A program made the position numbers and the translations under genes. From assembly GCA_947579665.1 (NCBI GenBank), contig OX388352.1, positions 73,012,113 through 73,076,112 on the forward strand: a stretch of DNA of 64,000 nucleotides, given 5' to 3'. This DNA comes from Sympetrum striolatum (taxonomy: Eukaryota > Arthropoda > Insecta > Odonata > Libellulidae). This document shows positions 33,101 to 44,111 of the stretch, in pieces (position 1 is the stretch's first letter; the number at the start of each line of letters is the position of its first letter). Below the pieces are notes generated by a model that was given only the letters and a program-made list of their open reading frames with translations, searched no databases and was not told the origin of the DNA.

Positions 33101-36100
33101 TGTAATAAAATTGAGAATGTTAGAACAGACCTAACTTTAAGGATATATACACTTCTTAAAGAAATTAATTAGGTATGAAGACTCACAAGTAAAATTAGAG
33201 ATGTTCATTATGAAGATTTACTGTAGCAAATTGTCATTGAAACACCTTAAAAGAACTTATTCCCATCTAATAGAATTTAACTTACATCTTCAATGAAATC
33301 CAGAACAGTTTTCTTATCACTGCAGAAATGAAGCACATCAATTGGAATACCATAATGCTTGCACTGGCTCTGAGTAATATTAGTATCTTCATCAATAAAG
33401 CGGAAATCTACATCATCAATGTGCTGAAAAATAAGAAAAATTTAAATTTATACTAAAAGTTACCAAAAGGACACTCAATGGAAGAACTTAAATGCATTTT
33501 CAATATTATGAAGGAACTACAGGAAAGTGCCATGCAAAATACAAATAGTGTCAATACTCAATTGAAAAAGATTCAACAGCAGTCAAGCAATACCAGAAAC
33601 TCATGTTTAAAATTAAGGCATGAATACTGAGGTTAAACCTCTTGTTCTAGAGCTATATTACAAACTGAAATGGGCCTTACTAATAAGCTGTTTCTGAGAT
33701 GCGGTGAGAAAGAGTCTCAAGAAGACAGCAATTTCTTTTTTTAAGCCAAATATAGACAAATTTTCTGAATTCACAAAATAAAATAAATCATCCAAATAAA
33801 TTCTGTACAAGACTGAGTAGATGTCAAGATGGCTTATGTAAGCCGATGCAAAGAAGACGGAAGAAGACACTATTCAATAGCAAAACTTATTTATTTAAAC
33901 ATCCTTTAAATTCTGATGAAAAATACAAGGAGCTAACAAATTACTAGAAGGCATTGTTGCTTTGAATGCTCTTTATTGATGATAGTATTACAGCGGTAAG
34001 CGAGCGAATGGCTCGCGTTATTGCCGAAGACTCGGCTTTTATATTCCCACCGAATCTTCCAGAACTCTCCTGAAAATTCGGGAGAAATTCCGGAAGAATC
34101 TGTGGGATGGGGGAGTCCCCGGGCGACATGCTTGGTCGTTAAGTGGGAAGTAACCACCGCTACCGTCAAATGGCGGCGGACAGACGATGAGCCACCACAT
34201 ACTTTATAAAATTCATAGGCAGCATTCACTCTCAAAAACTACTGAACAGAGAGCCAAACTCAAGCGTATTTCTAGAAACAGATACTCTTGCAGTCCATTT
34301 GGGAAAACAAATTAAGTAATACCAAGTCTAACATAAATATTGGTTAACATCATTAACAACCATGACTTCATAACTATAATATTGTTACCAAATTTCTCAT
34401 TACATTTCCAATCAATTCACCCTTACAGATACTCAAAAGAAATCTTTTATTTTGAACCTAATGGAGTAGAAGTAGTAGATTCCTGAATTTACAAGTTGTG
34501 GAGTAGTGGAAGTTCTTATACCAACTGCAGAAAGAATACTTTCAATAGAGTAATAGATACTGCAATGAAGGCTATGAAAGGATAATTTGGCAGCATTGGT
34601 AAAGCACAATAAAATCTTCCATAAAAGCTGTGAACCAAAATTTGTTAATGCATTGCCATTGCCTGTGACAAACCGAGTATTAAGTGATACTGATCACCAC
34701 CTGAGTAGCACCACTTTCTTGATCATATAGCTCTCATAAAAAAGAAGTGAAATTGGGGTGGAATGGTAGTTAAGTAGTTATGATACATGCCTGGAATGTG
34801 AGAAACCTGGGTTTGAGCCCCAGACATGCCCCTATTCTTCACTTTTAGTTCGGTCTAAGATACTAAAACATTTCACAAATCACCTGATCCAAAATAGCCA
34901 TGTAGGCAAATTTCTCCTAAAATTGCATGCACTGAAAATAATTCAAATCCTCAACCAAAGTGCAAATGACGTAATCTGGTGGATAAGATGTGCAGCGTTT
35001 TTTTCTAAATCAAATTTGCTCAACTTGGCAAAGTTATGTACTGATCTTGCAAATTTTTTTTTTAATCAGATGATATTAACCACAGCTGCACGAGCCCTTA
35101 AGTTTAAAAATTTGGGAAATTATTATTATATTAATTATTAGGCTCATATGAAAACAAACACCAATGGATACTGAGTTGCTGCAAATACCAACATTTTACT
35201 AAGAAACAAAAATGAATTTATTTTTCTGTACATGGTTTCTGTTGGACTTTGCAGTCTCTAATGCAAGATGACCCATGAATGCCTGCTTTCCAGATGGCAC
35301 ACAGATTTTAAGCAACTGCGTGTGTAAAGGCTCTGATGCTTTCTCAGTTAATTTGTTGCAGGAACTCTTCTCGGTTTATCAACCGCGTGGTGTATTGGAG
35401 CAGGTCTGACATTTCAACTGCTATCTCCACAATCATTATTTCCAGCATTACGCCAAAGAAGAACTGACCTTTTTTTCTATATATTTTAAGTTTGCATTGT
35501 AACACCTCATATCAGTATTTTAAAATGATTTTATCAATATATATTAACGTCTTTCCTTAAAAATTTACAGCTGAGCACAAGAATTTCAAATTAATAAGAA
35601 TAGGAGTGATTTAGTGCCGAAAATATTTTTTTGAAAAGTTAGGAAATGAAACGGTTGATTATGAACGTGGAAACAAACACTGATTTATTCATACGAATGA
35701 GTATGAAATCGTTAAATGTTGATGTCAAAGTTTGCGTAATAATATGTAATAATATGTAATCATTATTTATATTACAAAAATTTCCCATTGTAAACAAACT
35801 AAAACATGTAATAGTGAATGAAATATGAATTATATAAGAGCCTCAAAATATGAACTTGCGTCAATCATTTACACATGGTATATTTATAACATGAACAGCA
35901 TGCAATTCAGGCTTCTTTAGACAAACTTCTCCGATGAACGGACCGAATGTTTTGGCCGCATACCTAAGGTTTATGTAATCTCCTTGATTAATTCAAATAA
36001 ACCCAAAAATATCTCAAAGATTTTTTTATTCAGCTGACCGGATTTTAAAATACTCTAAGATTGACAGGGTCGGAAGAATCTGCCGAGGGTACCCAATACA

Positions 36101-39100
36101 TAGTTTGACGCAGGGAAGAAATTGCCATTAGAAAAAAATATAAATTTCAAGAATATGTAATTATCCAAATTATTTCAACAAAGATGGTATGCAAATAAAT
36201 TTATTATCAAAAAAAGTTATGGCAGGGTTTCCCCTAGTATTAGGCACCGAGGCACCCTTGGGTGTACTCTACCACGGCCTTGAGTACAGTGAGGCGCCAG
36301 GTTATAATACAATTATTGTGACAGGGCGCTCTGAAAACCTGTGCATCTTGGACTGAAAAAGTTTGGGAACCCCTTGTTTATTGAACAGCTATAAATTAAT
36401 GTCTACTTACTCTTTTTTAAATATCAGAATTCGACAAACAGTTAAGATAAAAGATCCGTAGGTTTCCGCGGTGATCAAGCTAGCGCTGACCTAGAACAGA
36501 CTAGTGAAACAACGACCAAATGGAAACTGAACAAAATAGCTCAGACTCGAGGATATGAAACGAAACATGAGACGTACATGTATAAAAGTTACCGCGTCCT
36601 GTCACGAATTATTCCATAGTTACTCAAAACTTAGTTCGCAATGATAAGAACCATTCCTAATGAATATTGTTTCATTTTTATCATAGTTTGAAATATCACT
36701 TTTCAAAATATTTTGGTCGTCATTCGGAAGTCGGACATTCGCAAAAATAATATTAAAAAATCGCAAGTCAGGGAGCGTCTGTATAGCTAATATTTTGTGC
36801 AAACACTCTTTCTATTACTTTTACAAGATAAACAGGTAAAAATAAATACCCACAAACTAAATGATAGACATATATCTTGAGAAGAATAGGAATGCCATAT
36901 AGTCTGATTTTCAAACTTATGAGTGGCAAAAGAAATAAGAACACTTCAGCTACACATACAGACATAACTGTCAGATGTGATGAAAATTCAAAGGGATAGT
37001 AACCAATAAACCAATACTTACCTCACTCTTATGATTTCTAATTTTCCTTTTCAAATCCTGATAAGAAAACATTAAGCATTCAGAGTCCTTGTTCAGTATC
37101 CCAAAATCTAACAAAATGATTTTTTTATTTGGAAGTAAAACTAAGTCAAATGTATCTGAAAAATTCAATAAAGTATGAATTAAACAATGGAAATATACTT
37201 AAAAGAGAAAATAAAATTAATTTATTAATATTTAAAAAAAATGTTGAAAATGTTATAATTAGTGATAGTAAAAATATTGGATACATTTTATTCACTTGTA
37301 ATAAATGGAATATAATACTCACAGTCATTGATGGTGATATTATTATTCACTTGTTCATTGAAGAAGTGCATAATAGTTTCTAAAATTTCTCCTCTTGATT
37401 CTTTGATATACTTGAAATAAGATGTGCCGTCACGCTGGCAAACACCTGTAAATTAAGCATTATTAGCTGCAGTTGATCTCTTATAGGATGCTCTTATGCT
37501 TAACTACTATAAATAATTCCTTTAGTCTTATTACATATTCATTATCTAGTGTCCATATTCTCCAATAAATACCATCCAAAATAATTGTGTATCCTTACAA
37601 ATTTTATAGCTATTTTTGATATATAATTATCAAGGAAAAACAAAATCTCTACCATCACATACAGGATAAAAATTTCACTCACCAATGATAGTTTGGTTCA
37701 GAACAAAAACACGGAATTCAGTTCCAGGATGTATCTCTTCCCATTTTTTCAGGACCAAGTAACATTTGTTTACATTCTCTTCTACATCAGGCTCCTTGAA
37801 AAAGATTTTAAAACAATAACGGAATGTATCATAAAAAAGTAATTAGCTATAATTATAAGGCCTTAACTCACTGTCCACATCAACATCTTTAATGACTGTA
37901 TTAATGAATATTAATATATATGTATATGAATAAATAGAAGTCCGTTATAATGAGATCTGACAAAAATCGGGAATGTACTCGTTATAGCCAATTTCTAACA
38001 CTGAAGGTCCATCCTCTTGAATCCAAGAGCAGCGAGTGCGGCACAATGGAACTGTAGGGTTTTTAATTCTAATGCATCATAATGCGTAAAAAAGTACACT
38101 CGCGTCAAAAATACCGTATTTTTCGAAAATAACGCGCACACTTTTGAGTCTTTTTTTCGCCTCAAAAATCGGGGTGCGCGTTAGAATCGACGGCTAACTA
38201 GATTCAGGTGCAATACTACTCGTTGGCATGTCCCATAGCGTGGGGCCGGCAGCATCCTACGCTCACCCTGGTTCCAACTCGTCAAACGTTTCACCAATCC
38301 GATATCAATGTTAGGGGTGTATACATGTGTTTAAACTGTACAGAAGTTTGCACTATATTTGGAACTGTAGGCCGATAGTTTTTAATTGAAAGGGAATAGG
38401 CTACCCCTAAACATTTTTAAATGAACGACTTTGAATTGGCACTAACGTAGGACTTTCGGCGTTGACGATTACCGAAATTCTGTATACAATGTATTCGTGT
38501 ATTAATATACGCATATATTAGGATATGCCTGTATAGTACAGACGTGTAAGGTGCAGCGACTGGCGTGACCGCACATATTAAGGGGAGCATTAAATTCGCG
38601 GGCAAAATATTTTTCTATATCCTACGATCGAATTTCGAGGTGCCCATTACTAACGATGAGGCGTTATTTTCGAGTTAACGCATAATTTTATTGATTAATA
38701 CATCATAACGAAACTGCGTCCTCTAATATAAAATGTGGAAAATTATTCCTTAATAATCGTCGAAAACTAATGGTGTGTCTTTAGATAATCTTAATTCATA
38801 TTAAATTGCTTTCTCGATATATTTTTCCTTCACACGCTTCATAAGCAATGACTGAGTCGCAAGGGAGGGGAAGTGGTTACCCTGGGAATCCGAATCAGCA
38901 CTGCTTTTATCTCCTATATTCCCACCGATCCTGGATCAGACGATTTGGTGCCAAGTTTCGTTTGAAAACAAATCCCACGGGTGGATGACAATATGATGGG
39001 AACTCAATTAAAAATTCCGGCGCTGACTAAAGGGGTCGTCTCCGAAAAGAAACAAGAGACGTGGTGATATGACGTACGGAGGGATAAAGGGAAGAGTGAA

Positions 39101-42100
39101 ACTCGTGAGAAGTTTTTAATCAAAGCTCTCTGAAGGGTGAAGCGACTTATGCAAAACAAATGCATGAATTAGGTGTCGATAACTTTGCATTTCATATTTT
39201 TCTGCCGTTTGAACAGATAACGCGCCTCAGATTACCATTAGCTTGTCGGACTTCGTCTCTCACGTTAATTGACGATTCCGAGATATGCCTCCTGCAAGAC
39301 AAACATAGTAACGTGGCACTCGTTATAATGGACGTAACTCACCATCCTTTTCGCAGTGAGATGGCCATAAAATCACTCGCTATAACGCAACTCTCGTTAT
39401 ATGTCGTACTCGTTATAACAGACTTATACTATATATACTATACTGCAAATAAAATGGATCCATTATCGCTATTAGGCGATAAACAATTTCCACCTTTTCA
39501 TGTTCACGAGTACAAATGTAAGTAAGTGCAATACATTACATTATTAATCACCCTTAAAAGAAAACATTATTTTATGAGTACCAAGATCTATCATAGTTAA
39601 GGAAAGGGGAATACTTGGATAATTCTTTAATATTTGACTACCAAATTGAACAGATGATTAGTAGAACATTCAGAACTCTTGGTTTTATTAACAGGTACAC
39701 ATGAGGAATTAAAGATATCCATATTTTGAATACACTATACTGTGCATTACTTAGGCCAATCTTTCAGTACAATTCATTCATTTGGATCCCATATAACAAA
39801 GGACACACAAATAACATAGAAAGGGTACAAAAGAAGTTTTTCTGAATAGTCTGCTTCAAATTAGGTATTGATTATAAGGAATTGTCCTGCAATAAAATTA
39901 GGGAAATAGTGAGTCTGCCCACGCTTGAACATTGAAGGACTATACTAGATCTCACATTTCTGTACAGGCTATATAATAACTATGTTGACTCCAGCAATCT
40001 ACTCGAGTTGGTAACACTCAATGCTCCCTCTTTTAAAAATAGAACCAAGAACCTGTTCCATTTACAAAATGTTTGTATGAGTTACATGAATTACACTCCG
40101 ATACCTAGAATGTTGAGAACCTATAAAACTATAACTGACACAGCTGTTATATTTCATGATTCACTTGAAGAATTTAAAAGAACTGTGTCGATGTACCTGA
40201 ATGATATAATGTACATTTAAATTTGGTTGTCATATCATTATTCATTGAATTCATAAAGACTTTCAACAATATTTTATAATACTTTATTATGTACAAATTT
40301 TGAAGTGTCTTGAGGTAATGATCTATGTTGTTGTTTTAATGAACGTAGACATATCTTGCTTTATGGTTTAAATATAGGTTCTATGTTCTGGATATGTTTT
40401 TGCAATCCATATACTCAATGATGGTTTCAGGGACAAATCCAGGGGTGTGGTACTGGTGGTCCGGACCCTCCCCAAAATATCTTTTGTGCCAATTTTTCGA
40501 AAATGAAACTCAAATAACGCAAATAAACACACAGTTTAATAAGCAATCACTAGCGAAAAAATTCGAGTATGTCTAACACAATTCTAACGTCACGTTTTGT
40601 GAAAGCCGAAATATCTTTTATTTTTAAATTTTTCGATCGGACCTCCCCAAAAAAGTTTTTTCTAGATCCGTCCCTGGAAGGTTTGAATGGTTGATTGATG
40701 TATTCGAGTACAGTGACTTTGGTGACATGACATTTTGGTTGCATTTTTCAAATATTTTTTTTTATTCATTTAATAGCAAAATTTTATTTAGTTTTACTAT
40801 ATTTTAACACGTTCCAACACTTTAATTTTTTATGTTCTAATTGTGTTTTTGTGATCCATATACTACTGATGCTTTGGATAGTTTGATGGTTGATGACCGG
40901 CTGCGGTGGCGGAGTGATAAGCGTGCTAGCACTCCAACGCCACGGTCCCGCGCTCGAATCCCGCCGAGTCGGATTTTTCTGGCTATGGAATGGTTGTGCG
41001 TCTTTGTAAATGGTAATAATTATTGAAATGGATGTAATTGGGATCTTTCTGTTTCCATTAGAGAAGTTATTATTATTGATGTGTTTATGTACTGTGACTT
41101 TTGTGATTAGAAAACTTAAGAAATGACTCATAGCCGTAAGTATATAACTTTCAAGTTACGTATGTGAATGAGTAGAACAAGGCTCTTAGTGTCAGACATT
41201 GTAAACATTTTTCATACCTCAAAGTTTACAACTATAAAGATGGAAATAAACACTATAATTTCATCTTTCCAAATCACTTTGATTCCACTGCAATAAAGTA
41301 ACATATTTTCAATGTTAATTCTAATTTACCTCACTTAATAGTTGAAGGTCATCAGATATATAGGAAGAGCTCTTCAAAAGGAGATAAATATCTGCTTTAT
41401 CAGAGCAGCATAAAGATCTAGTGGAAGTTATCCAACTAGCATCCTGTGAACACAACAAGGATAATTAGTAACAGAGATTAACTTAATAGGAGATATTAGA
41501 TTAACATCTTTAGGACATAAATCAAATGAATGGTATGCTATACATAGTATGGAGTTTAACACTAGAAGTTCACTGACAAACTGAATAACTTTAAACAGTG
41601 CATGTGACCTTTTTGCTTGAAAAATACAGCTCTACTCTACTAACAACTGGTAAATCAACATTCTTGCTGAGTTGAACTTCTATTACTTATGGGGAGAAAA
41701 TTACCCTTTCAAGGATCGATAAATTAGAAAATCGAAAAGCAATTCCCACCGATTCTTTCAGAATAGACAATGAATTCAACCTAGAAGACCTCATCATGAA
41801 TATCAAATATCAAATTTAGCTTAACTAGGTGTATATAAATTCAATCATTGCGGGACAAAATACGTTGCTCAAAATAGAAGAAATTTACCAGCTAGAATTA
41901 ACTAACAGTAACAACATTTTTGCACTAACTCTGACTAATCACATTTTCGCGTCTCCTACATTACAACCACACCGAAGACGTTTTTCATATTTGCAACACG
42001 ACAGAAATTGAGTAGAACACCTTTACAGGAAATATAATCTGGATTGAAGATATAAAATAACAATGTAACTAAGGCGATTATTGATATATAAATTGCCGAA

Positions 42101-42967
42101 AGACAATTTTTGAATATACAGTGAATAAGATCAAAATGAAATTTGAGAAATTAATGTATGGTTACAAGGAAAGGGTTGAGGTGACTATGCACATAAGGAA
42201 GTGCACCCAGGAAAATTCCCAAGGAAAAAAGTACTTGAAAAAACTCTTGTCGGGGCCGGAAATTAAACCCGGGATCTGGCCGGGTAGCATCTAAGCTTAG
42301 ATGGTTAAAGCAGCCTCCCGGTTAGAGGATGATCCCGGGTTCGATTCCCGGCACCGTCAGACTTTTTTGAAGTCCGTTTTTCCTCTGGAATAATGAATGG
42401 TTCTTGATATACTTGTGTCAAAATTTTATAACGAAATTAGCGAGAGAGACTGACTCTTGTGGAAAAATAATTGCCTCCACAATTATAGGAAGCTCCAGTT
42501 AGGATGTCACTGTCAAGGATTTAAATTTAGACAACATCTCATGTATCATACCTTTGGAGCACTCCAGTTCAACTTGACGAAAACCTTTCCTCCGAGTTTT
42601 TCGATGGCCTTCTTCAATTTTTCATCGAATTCAGAAAAATTCGGACCCTAGAAAAGAAACAAATATAAATGAACAATTACTGAGGCCTCCTCAATAAAAC
42701 TGCTGGGTAAAAAATTCTCACTTCCAACTCGACTTCATTTGCTGACCAAATACCGCTGCTTGAATTATTATTTTTCGGGGATGTCATTGAGTCCTGGGGC
42801 AGCACCATCACATCACTTTTAAGATACTTTAACACATTGTTTGGTACATCTAAAATGATGTTATCATGTAGGTAACCAGTGAATTTTTCCCTCCATCTCT
42901 CAAAGGAGAGATGAAAATGGTCACTTATGCAATCTGGAAATCGATAATATGGGAAAAAATCGTTCAA
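30127..42967 (-). CDS. CDC123: CDC123, eIF2 assembly factor (span)
   Basis: Span of the CDC123 (D123) gene on the minus strand: eight exons, about 329 codons against 336 in human. CDC123 is a cytosolic ATP-grasp-fold protein that binds eIF2 gamma and promotes assembly of the eIF2 complex, needed for translation initiation and cell proliferation. Conserved blocks are all in order: [42 protein letters not shown] and a QRDGTSYF block. All seven splice joins visible are in phase. The metal-binding motif DFNP of the family reads DFGI here (exon 37022-37155). Introns hold a solo LTR, hAT-like MITEs, a Tigger copy, LINE ends and SINEs. It is head to head with the KDM7 gene. Confidence 0.9.
31130..31327 (+). 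promoter_or_regulatory. CpG-rich patch with possible first exon
   Basis: An isolated patch with several CpG (CTCGCGCGC, CCGAGCGAGCACGAG) in otherwise CpG-poor intron. At its right end ATGGCATCAAATCTAT is followed by a consensus donor GTAAGT at 31328. It could be the promoter and first exon of a plus-strand gene or transcript running antisense to CDC123. No second exon was found. Confidence 0.3.
31960..32260 (+). mobile_element. Probable LINE 3' end remnant
   Basis: Encodes a short reverse-transcriptase C-terminus-like string ([20 protein letters not shown]) followed by an AT-rich 3' tail. Decayed; family not determined. Confidence 0.35.
33286..33423 (-). CDS. CDC123: CDC123 exon 7
   Basis: Forty-six codons, phase 0 to 0, acceptor CTTATTTTTCAG and donor GAT|GTAAGT. 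Encodes the C-terminal region ([20 protein letters not shown] to DFIED). The pattern FRFI...NITQSQ...IPIDVL...DFIE parallels FRC...VTVQPS...LPKDFV...DFLK of human CDC123. Confidence 0.85.
33955..34199 (-). mobile_element. Probable solo LTR
   Basis: Read on the minus strand, 245 bp begin TGTGGTGGCTC and end GCAACA (TG...CA). A TATA box (GGAATATAAAAGCCGAG) lies in the middle and a polyadenylation signal (ATCAATAAAGAG) follows, in LTR order. GC content is far above the flanks. No internal retroelement genes are next to it and the 4-6 bp target duplication is not evident. It sits in CDC123 intron 6 in the same orientation as the gene. Confidence 0.55.
34755..34832 (+). mobile_element. tRNA-like SINE head (degenerate)
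   Basis: Starts GGGGTGGAATGG, contains A-box-like TAGTTAAGTAG and B-box-like GGTTTGAGCCC, and ends CATGCCCC, which can pair in part with the start. The anticodon arm is not intact, so a functional tRNA is unlikely. Confidence 0.5.
36223..36376. mobile_element. hAT-like MITE, about 154 bp
   Basis: Left end CAGGGTTTCCCCTAG, right end TTTGGGAACCCCTTG, the widespread hAT-type terminus CAGGGGTTCCCAAACTTTTT. No exact 8-bp duplication seen, so it has decayed. Confidence 0.6.
37022..37155 (-). CDS. CDC123: CDC123 exon 6 (altered metal-binding motif)
   Basis: Enters in phase 1 after a TTTTTCAG acceptor and exits in phase 0 at a GTAAGT donor. Reads [19 protein letters not shown] then [16 protein letters not shown]. 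It aligns with human FVFDIYRDSRGKVWLIDFN then PFGEVTDSLLFTWEEL. The Asp of the DFN motif is kept, but the Asn that helps bind the metal and nucleotide is Gly, and DIYRD has become DLVLL. Confidence 0.9.
37323..37445 (-). CDS. CDC123: CDC123 exon 5
   Basis: Phase 1 in, phase 1 out. Starts by completing Gly and reads [19 protein letters not shown] and on to [14 protein letters not shown]. The QRD block matches ISQRDYTQYY of human CDC123. Confidence 0.9.
37683..37794 (-). CDS. CDC123: CDC123 exon 4
   Basis: Acceptor TTCAAG, donor ATTG|GTGAGT, phase 0 in and 1 out. Contains [20 protein letters not shown], the best-conserved CDC123 block. Confidence 0.93.
37932..39431 (-). mobile_element. Tigger copy 2, internally deleted, reverse orientation
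   Basis: Left edge AATAGAAGTCCGTTATAATG and right edge CGTTATAACAGACTTATACT are inverted and match the ends of the element at 14563-16332. The right third (about 38,820-39,431) aligns in reverse with 14563-15060 of that copy. The transposase centre is lost, replaced by a nested MITE at 38113-38685. Lies in CDC123 intron 3. Confidence 0.85.
38113..38685. mobile_element. MITE family B copy, nested in Tigger
   Basis: Begins ACCGTATTTTTCGAAAATAACGCG and contains GGGGTGCGCGTTAGAATCGA near the left and ATCGAATTTCGAGGTGCCC near the right, ending in the inverse of GAAAATAACGC. A second copy of the same family is at 58276-58825. Non-coding. Confidence 0.7.
39640..40220 (+). pseudogene. LINE reverse-transcriptase C-terminal relic
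   Basis: Interrupted frame with RT C-terminal features: [20 protein letters not shown] segment, then [30 protein letters not shown] and a tail ending MYLNDIMYI at about 40,218. In-frame stops show decay. Typical of CR1/Jockey-type LINEs; 5' truncated. Confidence 0.65.
40428..40676. mobile_element. hAT-type MITE with 8-bp target duplication
   Basis: Terminal inverted repeats CAGGGACAAATCCAG and CTAGATCCGTCCCTG, with matching subterminal CCTCCCCAAAA. Flanked by GATGGTTT and GAAGGTTT, an 8-bp duplication with one mismatch, as for hAT elements. Length 249 bp. Confidence 0.85.
40897..41030 (+). mobile_element. tRNA-derived SINE, second type
   Basis: Starts GACCGGCTGCGGTGGCGGAG, with A-box-like TGGCGGAGTGATAAG and B-box-like GCGCTCGAATCCCGC. 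The head is GC-rich and unlike the flanks. The body (TTTTTCTGGCTATGGAATGG) is not shared with the other SINEs in the window. Confidence 0.6.
41330..41443 (-). CDS. CDC123: CDC123 exon 3
   Basis: Thirty-eight codons, phase 0 to 0. Reads [19 protein letters not shown] then [19 protein letters not shown], equivalent to DAYWIAMNSSLKCKTLSDI in human. Confidence 0.93.
42211..42276 (-). mobile_element. SINE copy, reverse, truncated head
   Basis: Reverse complement reads GATCCCGGGTTTAATTTCC then GGCCCCGACAAGAGTTTTTT, the B box and body of the SINE at 10655. Its head is missing where it meets the forward copy at 42278. Confidence 0.7.
42278..42400 (+). mobile_element. tRNA-derived SINE, forward copy
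   Basis: GGCCGGGTAGCATC, A-box region TTAGATGGTTAAAG, B box GGGTTCGATTCCC, then GTCAGACTTTTTTGAAGTCC. Same family as 10655. It has about 12 extra bases between the head and the A box. Confidence 0.75.
42552..42647 (-). CDS. CDC123: CDC123 exon 2
   Basis: Thirty-two codons, phase 0 to 0, acceptor TTCTTTTCTAG and donor AAAG|GTATGA. Reads [19 protein letters not shown] then [13 protein letters not shown], matching FPEF...GGSVFPKLNWSAPR of human. Confidence 0.95.
42722..42967 (-). CDS. CDC123: CDC123 exon 1
   Basis: N-terminal exon, phase-0 donor GAA|GTGAGA. Contains [20 protein letters not shown] and the start of the acidic linker. The ATG at 42,967 gives [20 protein letters not shown], about ten residues longer than human before the conserved FxxW. 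An alternative is an upstream exon spliced to the AG at 42,934 (ATCGATTTCCAG), which would remove the first eleven or so residues. The sequence alone does not decide. Confidence 0.8.
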
Positions 42968-43369
42968 AAATTATATAAGAACAATATGCACGAACTCCCA
43001 GCTCTAGGAGTCGTACATGGAAGTATAAGTGTAATATAAATCTTGAAATATCGGGGAGTTAACCTTTTGAAACCATTTCGCGTGTCTCGAGTCTTTGGGG
43101 GGAAGGAAATTAATTCAGAGGAAATAAACGTCAATGATTGATTTCTAATGCATTGACAACCCTATCAGTAAATTTTGACTGTATTTGAAATTTAGCCAAG
43201 TATTGTAAAATTCCACTGTACTTCAGAGTGGTTAGAGAAAAACACTAGTACAACATTGTACAGCAATATCGTCGCTGACGACTTGTGTCCCTAAACTGAA
43301 CTTGTGAAGGTGCTAAGGTTAAAGAGAATTTGGAGCAGACTTCAGCACTGTGATCGGGCGAAGTCCAAA

Positions 43370-43640
43370 TTAAGGTAGGTTCACGCGAGGGGACTTTCCT
43401 TGCAGCGCGGCCCGAAATGCCGCGCGCCTCCAGTATTGCGACCAACGACTGTGCGGCTCAACTTTAGTGACCTTGAGAGCGAGTGTCAGCGGCTTTCTTG
43501 CGCGGCAAAGACGCTCCGTCTGAATTGGGCATTTAAGGCTCCTGCAACATTGACGGAAAGTTCTAACCGGCTGAAACTTTCCCACATGCCGCGCGGAGTG
43601 TTGACGAATATGCGGAGTGTTAAACGGATAGTGGTGCAGA
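43370..43640. repeat. GC-rich unclassified element
   Basis: About 270 bp of much higher GC and CpG than its flanks, including the near-palindrome GCGCGGCCCGAAATGCCGCGCG. It could be a MITE or part of the CDC123 promoter region, about 400 bp upstream of its ATG. No gene-like frame. Confidence 0.35.
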
Positions 43641-44111
43641 TAAAAAATAAAAATGAAGTTTGAATGCTGCAGCAGTAGGAGGGAGTATTATCATCTGTGT
43701 AACTATCTCACTACTGGGTTTAAAAATTATTGTATTTATTTAGTAATGATATTTCTATGTAAAAATGTCGGAAAATAACCTTAAACATTTGCACAAAATT
43801 AAACTTATGATGAAGTCAAACACAAAATGAACCTTATAAATAAATTAACTTTACCTTTAAGATTTATCCTTATTATTTGTTCAATTCCAAATGCTGTTGT
43901 AATGCACCCATGGTCTCCTTCCATTCATATGAAAACCTGCTTTCATAATGTCATCAGTGACTCTGTTTTATTTTTCAAAACGAGTTAAAAGAATGGTGCA
44001 AAGAACTTGTTTAGAATAGAATGGCTATTCTGGAAAATATGCTTTCAGTAAGGATCCTTATCTCAACCAGAAAGTGTCGGCAGTAGCTTTGATTATATTG
44101 AAGGAGAATCC

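Noticed and set aside
34755..34832. A tRNA gene
   Set aside because: Only partial acceptor pairing and no intact anticodon arm.
39160..39525. 121-codon plus-strand open frame
   Set aside because: It is mainly the terminal region of Tigger copy 2 read in an arbitrary frame.
43400..43663. Overlapping open frames of 70-87 codons on both strands
   Set aside because: They come from the GC-rich repeat-like element, which has few stop codons by composition.
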